Part shown: in pieces, positions 1-5,086 of the stretch | How the letters are laid out: each line of letters begins with the position of its first letter | Numbering within the stretch: position 1 is the first letter of the stretch | From: CAYZXK01 sp964482395 | GTDB lineage: Bacteria > Planctomycetota > Phycisphaerae > UBA1845 > Fen-1342 | Assembly (NCBI GenBank): GCA_964482395.1 | Contig: CAYZXK010000081.1 | Span: forward strand, 1-7,008 | Length of the DNA: 7,008 bases | Direction: 5' to 3' | Translations under genes and position numbers: made by a program | Notes under the pieces: model-generated | Seen by the model: the letters and a program-made list of their open reading frames with translations, nothing else | Database searches by the model: none | Told to the model about the DNA's origin: nothing

Positions 1-1017
1 GCCTACGGCCGCACCGGCCGGCCGGGCGTGCCGCCGGAGCGGCTGATCAAGGCCTTGCTGCTCCAGGCCCTCTACAGCATCCGCAGCGAAATCCAACTCT
101 GCGAGCAGATCGGCTACAACCTGCTGTTCCGCTGGTTCCTCGATCTGCGCCCCTCGGAGGCGGTCTGGACGCCGGAGGTGTTCAGCATGAACCGCCGGCG
201 TTTCGAGCAGCACGGCTTGGTGCGGACCTTCTTCGGCCGCGTGCGTGACCAGGCCCTGCTCGAAGGGCTGGCCAGCCGCGAGCACTTCTGCGTGGACAGC
301 ACGCTGATCCAGAGCTACGCCAGCCTCAAGAGTCTGCGGCCGATCGAGTCGACAGATACCCAAGTCAGCGACTCCGCCGAGGACGAGGACTGCGGCAACC
401 CGACCGTGAACTTCCGCGGCCAGAAACGCAGCAACGCCACGCACCGCAGCCTGGTCGATCCCGAGGCACGCCTGATGCGCAAAGGCGACGGCCAGCCGGC
501 GCTGTTGAGTCACAGCGCGCACCTGTTGATGGAGGCCCGCAGCGGATTGCTGGTGGACATCGCGGTGGACGAGGCCAACGGCACGGCCGAACGCGTGCAG
601 GCCTTGAGGCTGCTCGACGGCGTTGGCCGGCGACGTGTGCGCTGTTGGCCGCAGACGCTCGGTGCGGACGGCGGCTACCAGGCCGGCCCGTTCCTGGACG
701 AACTGGAGCGGCGTGGCGTGACGCCGTACGTGCCCATTCCGGAGGGTCCGATCCGCGGGGCCGACTCTGCGGACGCCCGACGCCGCGCCGCGGCCCAGGC
801 CCGACGTCGAGCGCGACGCCGGATGAAGACTGCGGCATACCGGGCAGTGCAGCGTGTGCGTAAACGGGTCGAAGAGATCATCGGCTGGTGCAAGACGATC
901 GGCGGGCTGGCCCGCACGCGCTTCGTCGGACGCTGGCGGATCGGGTTGCAAGCCGCGATCACCGGCGCCGCGTACAACCTGCTGCGGCTGGCGCGCATGA
1001 AGCCCGCGCTGGCGTAG
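1..1017 (+). CDS. IS5-family DDE transposase (5' end outside window)
   Basis: The protein cuts and rejoins the ends of an insertion sequence. The reading frame is open from base 1 (A-Y-G-R-T-G-R-P-G precede a GTG at 28), so the true start lies left of the window. Numbering from that GTG, the N-terminal region has the family motif LLLQALYSIRSE (11-21) and YNLLFRWF (30-37). The RNase-H-like DDE core follows: D90 in FCVDSTLIQ, then the NFRGQKRSNATH and DPEARLMRKG blocks (128-153), D214 in LGADGGYQ, and E282 with K289 in RKRVEEIIGWCK, which fits the R-x3-E-x6-K signature. The tail AAYNLLRLARM (314-324) is typical of the family. A very arginine-rich stretch (251-266) lies between the second D and the E. 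No internal stop or frameshift is visible over 339 codons, so the enzyme may be intact. The IS subgroup cannot be fixed without the left end. Confidence 0.93.
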   Translation, partial: AYGRTGRPGVPPERLIKALLLQALYSIRSEIQLCEQIGYNLLFRWFLDLRPSEAVWTPEVFSMNRRRFEQHGLVRTFFGRVRDQALLEGLASREHFCVDSTLIQSYASLKSLRPIESTDTQVSDSAEDEDCGNPTVNFRGQKRSNATHRSLVDPEARLMRKGDGQPALLSHSAHLLMEARSGLLVDIAVDEANGTAERVQALRLLDGVGRRRVRCWPQTLGADGGYQAGPFLDELERRGVTPYVPIPEGPIRGADSADARRRAAAQARRRARRRMKTAAYRAVQRVRKRVEEIIGWCKTIGGLARTRFVGRWRIGLQAAITGAAYNLLRLARMKPALA

Positions 1018-1131
1018 CTCCGCGGCCCGCGAGCCGCCTGGTCGCCGCCCACTAAACCGCAACTCACCCACAACCACAATCCCAAACTCGCCGAAAACAC
1101 GCGGGAGAGGTACACTCGATTCGCAGAACCG

Positions 1132-1146
1132 GGTTGCTTAGCAACC
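1132..1146. repeat. Perfect 6-bp stem palindrome at probable IS right end
   Basis: GGTTGC, TTA, GCAACC form a perfect stem with a three-base loop about 115 bp past the transposase stop. No T-run follows, so it does not look like a terminator. Its position suggests part of the IS terminal sequence or a palindromic target. Confidence 0.45.
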
Positions 1147-1239
1147 TGTTAGTGCATCAAAGGGAAGCTTCTCGCCGGCGCTGGCGCAATCTTCAGCGAC
1201 GCAGCCCAGCGTCACAAGGCACAGCTTACGGATGAGGTT

Positions 1240-1257
1240 GGCCCGGCGCGCGGGGCC
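1240..1257. repeat. GC-rich inverted repeat downstream of the Cys-rich gene
   Basis: GGCCC and GGGCC arms surround an eight-base GC loop, 7 to 25 bp past the stop of the minus-strand Cys-rich gene. It could help end transcription of that gene, but there is no T-run on the minus strand, so a rho-independent terminator cannot be claimed. Apart from this and the IS end, 1018..1264 shows nothing recognisable. Confidence 0.3.
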
Positions 1258-1264
1258 GCCATGC

Positions 1265-1543
1265 TCAGGGCAGCGCGGTCCCGTCCTCGGTGTATACATC
1301 CTTGCAATCGGAACGGCATTCGTCGTAGCTTTCGTTCTCCCCTTTGAACGCCGTGCAGCACTTCTTGCAGTTGGTGAAACCATCGCACTTGTTTGCGCAC
1401 GCGTTGGTGCAGTTGCCAGGGTTCTCGCAACTCTTGTCTTGCAGTTCCGCCGGCGTGCACGGGCCGTATTTCCTTGCAATAGCCATTCCGTACACCGCCG
1501 GCGCACTCGAAAGAATAGCAATTAAGGCCACGACACCGACCAC
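1265..1543 (-). CDS. Small secreted cysteine-rich protein (10 Cys), unrecognised family
   Basis: From the GTG at 1543 the product is 92 residues. Residues 2-19 (VGVVALIAILSSAPAVYG) are a hydrophobic segment with small residues near its end, like the core of a signal peptide. The mature part (about 20-92) holds ten cysteines at 29, 39, 45, 49, 53, 59, 62, 63, 76 and 80, spaced C-x9-C-x5-C-x3-C-x3-C-x5-C-x2-CC-x12-C-x3-C. An even count in an exported protein suggests five disulfides. The body is rich in N, K, D and E. I do not recognise the family and assign no function. The GTG start leaves the signal peptide without its usual basic N-terminus and has no good Shine-Dalgarno; both are present in another frame just upstream (ATG 1595), separated by an A7 run. 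By eye the gene is less GC-rich than its neighbours, which with the adjacent insertion sequence hints at acquisition. It has its own promoter candidate and looks monocistronic. Confidence 0.62.
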   Translation of the reverse strand: MVGVVALIAILSSAPAVYGMAIARKYGPCTPAELQDKSCENPGNCTNACANKCDGFTNCKKCCTAFKGENESYDECRSDCKDVYTEDGTALP

Positions 1544-1595
1544 ATACAGCCACTGCCCTGGGTTGTTGAACCTTTTTTTGTTGGCACCTCCACAT
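1544..1595 (-). other. Likely true 5' end of the Cys-rich gene, out of frame across an A7 run
   Basis: ATG at 1595 is preceded, seven bases away, by a good Shine-Dalgarno (AGAGGG, minus strand, 1608..1603). It opens a frame reading M-W-R-C-Q-Q-K-K before drifting into a shadow frame. The homopolymer A7 lies at 1579..1573. Reading one A fewer joins this start to the Cys-rich frame and gives MWRCQQKRFNNPGQWLY ahead of the hydrophobic segment: a basic n-region followed by the h-region, the standard signal-peptide layout, for a 109-residue precursor. In the Cys-rich frame itself a TGA at 1597..1595 blocks any upstream start. Causes could be a homopolymer error in the assembly, a real inactivating indel, or slippage used as a switch. 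Confidence 0.5.
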
Positions 1596-1602
1596 CACAT
1601 AG

Positions 1603-1608
1603 CCCTCT
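1603..1608 (-). promoter_or_regulatory. Ribosome binding site deciding the ATG at 1595
   Basis: AGAGGG/GAGGG on the minus strand sits seven bases upstream of ATG 1595. The GTG at 1543 has no comparable site at the right distance, so this favours 1595 as the genuine initiation point. A second purine motif, GGAGGT (1591..1586), has no usable start codon within the next 15 bases. Confidence 0.5.
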
Positions 1609-1651
1609 GACCCGATCGCGCCGATCGGCCCGTCCGTCGGCGCTTATACAC

Positions 1652-1661
1652 CTTGATCAAG
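1652..1661. promoter_or_regulatory. CTTGATCAAG palindrome, possible operator
   Basis: A perfect ten-base palindrome, loosely extended by ACA and TGT on its flanks, lies at the predicted transcription start of the Cys-rich gene. The position suits a repressor site. No regulator gene is visible nearby, so the role is inferred from position only. Confidence 0.3.
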
Positions 1662-1687
1662 TGTAATCTGGTGGCCCGCGCTGTCAA
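1660..1687 (-). promoter_or_regulatory. Sigma70-like promoter for the Cys-rich gene
   Basis: On the minus strand a consensus -35 TTGACA (1687..1682) is followed after 16 bases by TACACT (1665..1660), which keeps the key T, A and final T of the -10 box. Transcription would begin near 1653, giving a leader of about 58 nt before ATG 1595. A perfect 10-bp palindrome CTTGATCAAG (1652..1661) overlaps the -10/start region and could be an operator. Confidence 0.5.
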
Positions 1688-1690
1688 GTC

Positions 1691-1736
1691 AAAAAAAACG
1701 ATAACGCGTGGAGCCATAAGGACGTGCGCGAGATCG
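1691..1736 (-). terminator. Terminator-like hairpin with T8 after the lipM operon
   Basis: On the minus strand CGAT (1736..1733) and CGCG (1730..1727) pair with CGCG (1708..1705) and ATCG (1702..1699). A 2x2 internal loop separates the two helices, the terminal loop is 18 bases, and eight T residues follow (1698..1691). It lies about 190 bases after the lipM-like stop and immediately before the promoter of the next gene, a sensible place to insulate two transcription units. The stem is short and interrupted, so its strength is uncertain. The rest of 1737..1922 holds no convincing gene. Confidence 0.5.
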
Positions 1737-1922
1737 TGGTCCGCGCGGCAGCGGCCTGAGACTCGCGGCACCGGCTGGGAGAAGAAATTTTCGCACCAGG
1801 ACCCATGATGCAAGCCTGGTCCGGAAGGATGAAAATGGGCGCGTGGTTCGACGCTGCGCCCACGTAGCCATCTCGATTCCGCGCGGGTCATTTCCGTAGC
1901 AGCCACGTGGTCGGCGAAGGGC

Positions 1923-2696
1923 TTACCGCTGTCGCGTCCACTCCGGGCCGGCGTAGCGCTGCCGACGCCGCTTGACGTCGGACAGTTGCTCCGCAGTCCA
2001 CTCACTGGGCTGGATTTCCAACTCCAGCGCCGATGCCAGACGCTCGATGAATGCGTCGCACCAGCGGTCGACCACGGCGTCACCCGGTCCGCCAAAGTCG
2101 AGATTCGCTGTGGCGAACTGACCGAGGTCGGCACCCGGGTGCGAGGCAAAGCGTTTTCCCAGCAACAGCGATCCGTGTTGAAGCACTTTTCCCGGGATTC
2201 GCCGCTGGGCGCTGCCCAGCAGCTTTTCTCCGTCCAGCAGCAAGTCGGTTGGGCCTGGCTTGGCGAAGCAGAAGAAGGGTCCGCCGCGCGGCGTCGGCAT
2301 GGGCAAGTGATCCGGCGCCAGTTTCACGGCTTGCCCGGACCCGGCCAAGGCTGCCCGCCAACATTCGTGGACGAGACGGTACAGTGCGACGGGGGGTTGT
2401 CGAGCCACCGGCAGGCTGTCATCGACCACCAAGCAGTACGTGACTTCCTGATCGTGCAGGATGGCTCCGCCGCCGGTTGGCCTGCGGACGACCGGCAGCT
2501 CGCGGAGTTCGGTCGGCAGGTTGGCTAGGTCGGCATATCGCTGGAAGTAGCCCAGGCTGATGGTCGGCGGCGTCCAGGCGTACAGACGTAGGGCAGCCGG
2601 CCTGAGCGACGCCGAGTAAAGCAGATGCTCGTCGCGGGCCATGTTGGTCGGCCCGTCGAGCGCTGGATCGCGAAAGACGTGGAGGGCGGGTTTCAC
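1923..2696 (-). CDS. lipM: LipM-type octanoyl/lipoyl transferase (lipoate-protein ligase A superfamily)
   Basis: A 257-residue cytoplasmic enzyme of the BPL/LPL fold that would move an octanoyl or lipoyl group onto the lysine of a lipoyl carrier domain such as GcvH. Visible motifs are WTPPTISLGYFQ (41-52), the hallmark RRPTGGGAILHDQEVTY (71-87), the cysteine-containing FFCFAKPGP (141-149), then DGEKLLGSAQRR (155-166) with the invariant lysine K158, and LQHGSLLL (172-179). The CF motif followed by G-x-K-x-x-GSAQ-R and LQHGS matches LipM-like octanoyltransferases, where the equivalent cysteine (here C143) forms the acyl-enzyme. Ligases of the LplA type lack that cysteine. The tail YAGPEWTRQR is also typical. 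Translation starts at GTG 2696, overlapping the permease stop as GTGA, so it is probably translationally coupled and is the last gene of the operon. LipL amidotransferases share the fold and the cysteine, so the exact reaction is less certain than the family. Confidence 0.9.
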   Translation of the reverse strand: MKPALHVFRDPALDGPTNMARDEHLLYSASLRPAALRLYAWTPPTISLGYFQRYADLANLPTELRELPVVRRPTGGGAILHDQEVTYCLVVDDSLPVARQPPVALYRLVHECWRAALAGSGQAVKLAPDHLPMPTPRGGPFFCFAKPGPTDLLLDGEKLLGSAQRRIPGKVLQHGSLLLGKRFASHPGADLGQFATANLDFGGPGDAVVDRWCDAFIERLASALELEIQPSEWTAEQLSDVKRRRQRYAGPEWTRQR

Positions 2697-4000
2697 GCCG
2701 TGCGGGTTGCGGAGTTCAGGGCATCAATGGGATCCAGCCGGGCGGCGGCCCGGGCCGGGTAGAGTCCGAATATGATTCCGACCAGGGCCGAGACGCCAAA
2801 ACTGAGCAAGACACCCCAGATCGGGATGATGGTTTGCCACTTGACGACTACGGTCACCAGGTGGGCCAGCCCGATGCCCAGGATGATTCCCAGCAGTCCG
2901 CCCAGTACGCTGAGGATCAGGGTTTGGATGAGGAACTGGGCGGTGATGTGGTAGCGCTTGGCGCCCAGGGCCCGGCGGATGCCGATTTCGCGGGTCCGCT
3001 CGGTGACCGAGGCCAGCATGATATTCATGATTCCGATGCCGCCGACCAGCAGCGAGATTCCGGCGATGCTGCCCAGCACGATCTGCGAGTTGCGCCTGAC
3101 CTGCTCGGCCTGCTGGATCAGCTCCAGCGGGACAGTGATGGTGAAATCCTGCTCTTTATGCTCGTGCTGCAAAACCCGGTCGACCAGCCTGGAGACTGGC
3201 AGCGCCTGGTTTTCGGGCTCGACGTGCACATAGATGTCGCTGAACTGCACGTCCTTCCATTCGCGCGACATGCCCTGGGCAGTGACCTTGTAGTCGCCGT
3301 AGCGCAGGTCGGCGGTGGCCAGCGGGATGTAGACGTCGCGGTTGATATCGCGGGCGGCCAGGCCCTTGGCCGGGTTGCCGGCGGTACGCACCTCCGCGAG
3401 GATTCCGACGATCACGTAGGGCACGCCGCCGGTGATCCGACTCTGCACGGTCACGGTCTGGCCCAAAGCGTCATGTTGGGGGAACAGGTCGCGGGCGACG
3501 GCCCAGCCGACCACGCAGACCTTCTGCTGGCGCTGGCTGTCCAGTTCGGTGAGCGCGCGTCCGTGTGCGATCTGGACATTGACGACTTTGAAGAAGTTGT
3601 CGGTGGTGCCCAGAACATGCCCGTCGAACTGGAGCGCGCCATGCACGATTGTGTCGGCCACGTCCCGCATGAGCACCAGCTCCTTGACGCAGGGCAGCTC
3701 GCGGAGGCGGTCCACGTCCTTTCTGGTCAGGCCATATTTCTTGATCGCCTCCTGAGCCTTGCTGACCTCCTGGGACTTGGGCGGCTCCACGCTCCGCAGC
3801 ACGATGTTCTGGCTTCCGAGCAGGCGAATCTGCTGAAGCTGTTCGGCTGAGGCCGCCTCGCCGATGCTCAGCATGCAGATCACCGCCGCGACTCCGAAAA
3901 TCACCCCCAGAGCGGTCAGGAGCGAGCGCAGCTTGTGGGCTCGCAGGTCTCGTAGCCCCAGGGCGAACAGCTCGCCGGACAGCAGAGTGCGAATAAGCAT
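2693..4000 (-). CDS. MacB/FtsX-type ABC transporter permease
   Basis: A 435-residue inner-membrane protein of the MacB family, the membrane half of exporters or lipoprotein transporters driven by a separate ATPase. The order is: cytoplasmic start with the family motif LRDLRAHKLRSLLTALGVIFG (16-36) leading into TM1 (about 27-48); a large periplasmic MacB_PCD-like domain (about 50-300); TM2 (about 307-330); the coupling-helix motif TERTREIGIRRALGA (333-347); TM3 (about 355-385); TM4 (about 393-415); and the closing YPARAAARLDPIDAL (414-428). Length and topology are normal for the family. ATG 4000 is supported by GAGGTG five bases upstream. It lies 15 bp after the DUF3467 gene and overlaps lipM, so all three are likely co-transcribed. 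Unusually, no ABC ATPase gene lies next to it within the window, so the partner must be encoded elsewhere. The substrate cannot be read from the sequence. Confidence 0.95.
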   Translation of the reverse strand: MLIRTLLSGELFALGLRDLRAHKLRSLLTALGVIFGVAAVICMLSIGEAASAEQLQQIRLLGSQNIVLRSVEPPKSQEVSKAQEAIKKYGLTRKDVDRLRELPCVKELVLMRDVADTIVHGALQFDGHVLGTTDNFFKVVNVQIAHGRALTELDSQRQQKVCVVGWAVARDLFPQHDALGQTVTVQSRITGGVPYVIVGILAEVRTAGNPAKGLAARDINRDVYIPLATADLRYGDYKVTAQGMSREWKDVQFSDIYVHVEPENQALPVSRLVDRVLQHEHKEQDFTITVPLELIQQAEQVRRNSQIVLGSIAGISLLVGGIGIMNIMLASVTERTREIGIRRALGAKRYHITAQFLIQTLILSVLGGLLGIILGIGLAHLVTVVVKWQTIIPIWGVLLSFGVSALVGIIFGLYPARAAARLDPIDALNSATRTA

Positions 4001-4010
4001 CGCCCACCTC
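4001..4010 (-). promoter_or_regulatory. Ribosome binding site of the permease gene
   Basis: GAGGTG (minus strand, about 4010..4005) lies in the 15-bp gap between the DUF3467 stop and the permease ATG at 4000. This fixes that ATG over the alternative start at 4007, which is in another frame. Confidence 0.6.
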
Positions 4011-4015
4011 GGCGG

Positions 4016-4366
4016 CTAGCTCGGCCCGGTCGGCCCTTCCGGTCGCCTGGGCGGCGGCAGCTCGATGGGACCGAAGCGATCTTCGTGAGCCTTCACCGCG
4101 TGTTGCAAGGCCAGCATCAGCCGCTTGGCGTTGGCCGGCAGCAGCATCAGCCGGTGGGACACTTTGATGGTGGGCTGGGAGACGTTCGGGAGCGGCGAGT
4201 TGGTGCCCAGATAGATCACCAGCTCATCGGGCGAGCCGGCCAGCGCGAAGAAATTCGCGTAGACCGTCTCCATGGTGGTGGTGTCCAGCCGGATCTGCTG
4301 TGGCTGGGGTGGTGGTTGCGGCTGTGGCCCCATGGTTTGGTCATCCTCCTCGCCGAAGATCATCAT
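4016..4366 (-). CDS. DUF3467 family protein
   Basis: From ATG 4366 the product is 116 residues. After an acidic start (MMIFGEEDDQ) comes a proline/glutamine linker (QPQPPPQPQQ), then the conserved body: VYANFFALAGSPDELVIYLG, a short divergent loop, the segment KVSHRLMLLPANAKRLMLAL, and HAVKAHEDRFGPIE before a proline-rich tail. The pattern of Y-x-N-x-F near the start, E-x-V in a beta strand, and R-x-x-x-x-P-x-x-A-K-R-L followed by a helix ending in RFG is that of DUF3467, a small family of unknown function resembling a short beta-sandwich. No signal peptide or membrane segment is visible, so it is likely cytoplasmic. A GTG at 4390 would add eight residues, but GGAG (4377..4374) stands seven bases before ATG 4366, so I chose that. 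It is the first gene of a probable operon with the permease and lipM. Confidence 0.82.
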   Translation of the reverse strand: MMIFGEEDDQTMGPQPQPPPQPQQIRLDTTTMETVYANFFALAGSPDELVIYLGTNSPLPNVSQPTIKVSHRLMLLPANAKRLMLALQHAVKAHEDRFGPIELPPPRRPEGPTGPS

Positions 4367-4478
4367 TGCTCCGCTCCGCCGGGCCGGCACCCCTGACAGA
4401 TAGGATACAGCGCCGGCTCGAAATCTGCGAGCATGGGCCCGGGGCCGACAATCGGAACTTGAGGACGTGGTTGTCGCC

Positions 4479-4542
4479 GCCGGAAACCCTACCGGTTGCC
4501 GTCCCGGGCGGGTTGAGACGCAAAAGCCGGCGGGTTTCCGAC
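4479..4542 (-). repeat. Long, nearly continuous hairpin in the leader of the DUF3467 operon
   Basis: Perfect nine-base arms CGGAAACCC (4481..4489) and GGGTTTCCG (4532..4540) extend to eleven pairs on the minus-strand RNA with one G-U. Inside, further pairing is possible in order: CCGG with CCGG, TTGC with GCAA after a three-base bulge, then GTCTC with GGGAC (one G-U) around a nine-base loop. The element lies between the GNAT stop (4580) and the DUF3467 start (4366). It could be the 3' structure of the GNAT transcript or a 5' leader element of the operon. No T-run follows on the minus strand. The rest of 4367..4579 holds only a weak -10-like TATCCT (minus, near 4406) without a matching -35. 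Confidence 0.5.
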
Positions 4543-4579
4543 TTGCGGGCAGGTTAGTCTGGGGGCCGGGGAACCGCGC

Positions 4580-5041
4580 TCAGCCGCTCCAGTCGATCTC
4601 GAATATTTGGTAATCAGTTTGCTGCCAGCCGAGGCTGAGATACGTCTGCCGGGCCCGGAGGTTGTGCTTATGCACGTACAGCCGCAGCCCGCAGACGTCG
4701 CCGACCAGCCGGGCGGCCTGTTGCACGTGGCTGTGCAGGGCTCGGTAGATGCCGCCGCCTCTGGCCCCGGGCTCCACGTACACGCTCTGAATCCACCAGA
4801 ACCGCCCGTTTCGCCAGTCACTGAACTCCTCGGTGATCAGAAGCTGCCCGACCACCTTCCCTTCCCGCTCGGCCAGGAAGTAAACTCCCAGCGACGGATC
4901 GGCCAGCACCCGACGCACGGCCGCGGCCGCTACTGCGGGGTCGAGTCGGCGTCCCTCAGTTTCGCTGGCCATCGCCAGGTTGAAGCCGGTGATGACCTCG
5001 GCGTCGGCCGGTGTAGCCCGTCGTACTATGACATCACTCAT
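4580..5041 (-). CDS. GNAT-family N-acetyltransferase
   Basis: A 153-residue cytoplasmic enzyme that would transfer an acetyl group from acetyl-CoA to an amine; the substrate is unknown. It begins VIVRRATPADAE, the usual first strand and helix of the fold. Next come YFLAEREGKVVGQLLITEEFSDWRNG (strands 2-3) and motif A, WIQSVYVEPGARGGGIYRAL, whose R-G-G-G loop binds the pyrophosphate of CoA. Motif B, LRLYVHKHNLRARQTYLSLGW, has the N-x-x-A-x-x-x-Y-x-x-x-G-W pattern, and the protein ends in YQIFEIDWSG. Length is normal. Two in-frame ATGs, 5041 and 5050, are possible and neither has a clear Shine-Dalgarno; 5041 gives the more typical M-S-D-V-I-V-R-R start. It is divergent from murD with about 45 bp between starts, so the promoters must overlap or sit inside the neighbouring gene. 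Confidence 0.92.
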   Translation of the reverse strand: MSDVIVRRATPADAEVITGFNLAMASETEGRRLDPAVAAAAVRRVLADPSLGVYFLAEREGKVVGQLLITEEFSDWRNGRFWWIQSVYVEPGARGGGIYRALHSHVQQAARLVGDVCGLRLYVHKHNLRARQTYLSLGWQQTDYQIFEIDWSG

Positions 5042-5077
5042 GGCAGGCATCTGCTGGCCGGTATAAGCCTAGCGACC

Positions 5078-5085
5078 GGAGAGGG
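5078..5085 (+). promoter_or_regulatory. Ribosome binding site of murD
   Basis: GGAGAGGG precedes ATG 5087, with GGAG five bases away. This sets the murD start. The open frame reaches 480 bases further upstream, but that part is the reverse shadow of the GNAT gene. Confidence 0.75.
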
Positions 5086-5086
5086 C

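Larger units (their letters stand above)
1..1147 (+). mobile_element. IS5-family insertion sequence, right part
   Basis: The transposase ORF and about 130 bp of non-coding sequence after its stop form the right part of an insertion sequence that begins outside the window. The exact right end is uncertain. A 15-bp palindrome, GGTTGC-TTA-GCAACC (1132..1146), followed by TGTTAG is the best visible candidate for the terminal inverted repeat, because IS5-group elements commonly target YTAR sites and TTAG occurs at 1138..1141 and again at 1149..1152. The matching left end is not available, so this boundary is inference. Confidence 0.5.

Noticed and set aside
365..1115. Open frames on the minus strand across the transposase and its downstream flank
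   Set aside because: They encode Arg/Pro/Ser/Ala-rich low-information products typical of antisense frames in GC-rich genes, and the plus-strand transposase explains the region.
1212..1598. A 128-codon minus-strand frame starting at GTG 1598
   Set aside because: Only its first eight or so codons look genuine. Beyond the A7 run it is a shadow of the Cys-rich frame, which has the coherent signal segment and cysteine pattern.
1796..1822. CCAGG/CCTGG and GGACC/GGTCC overlapping inverted repeats
   Set aside because: The two 5-bp pairings are mutually exclusive and short enough to arise by chance, with no functional context beyond being past lipM.
1689..1871. A 60-codon minus-strand frame between lipM and the Cys-rich gene
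   Set aside because: It has no ribosome site, no recognisable motif, and it runs into the terminator-like hairpin and T8.
2834..3850. A 338-codon open frame on the plus strand opposite the permease gene
   Set aside because: It is the antisense shadow of the permease in GC-rich DNA. Its product is D/Q/H/G-rich with no domain, and the permease on the other strand has clear family motifs throughout.
4607..5086. N-terminal extension of the murD frame by 160 codons
   Set aside because: This part is the reverse complement of the GNAT gene. The murD ATG at 5087 has a strong ribosome site and matches the family's usual N-terminus.
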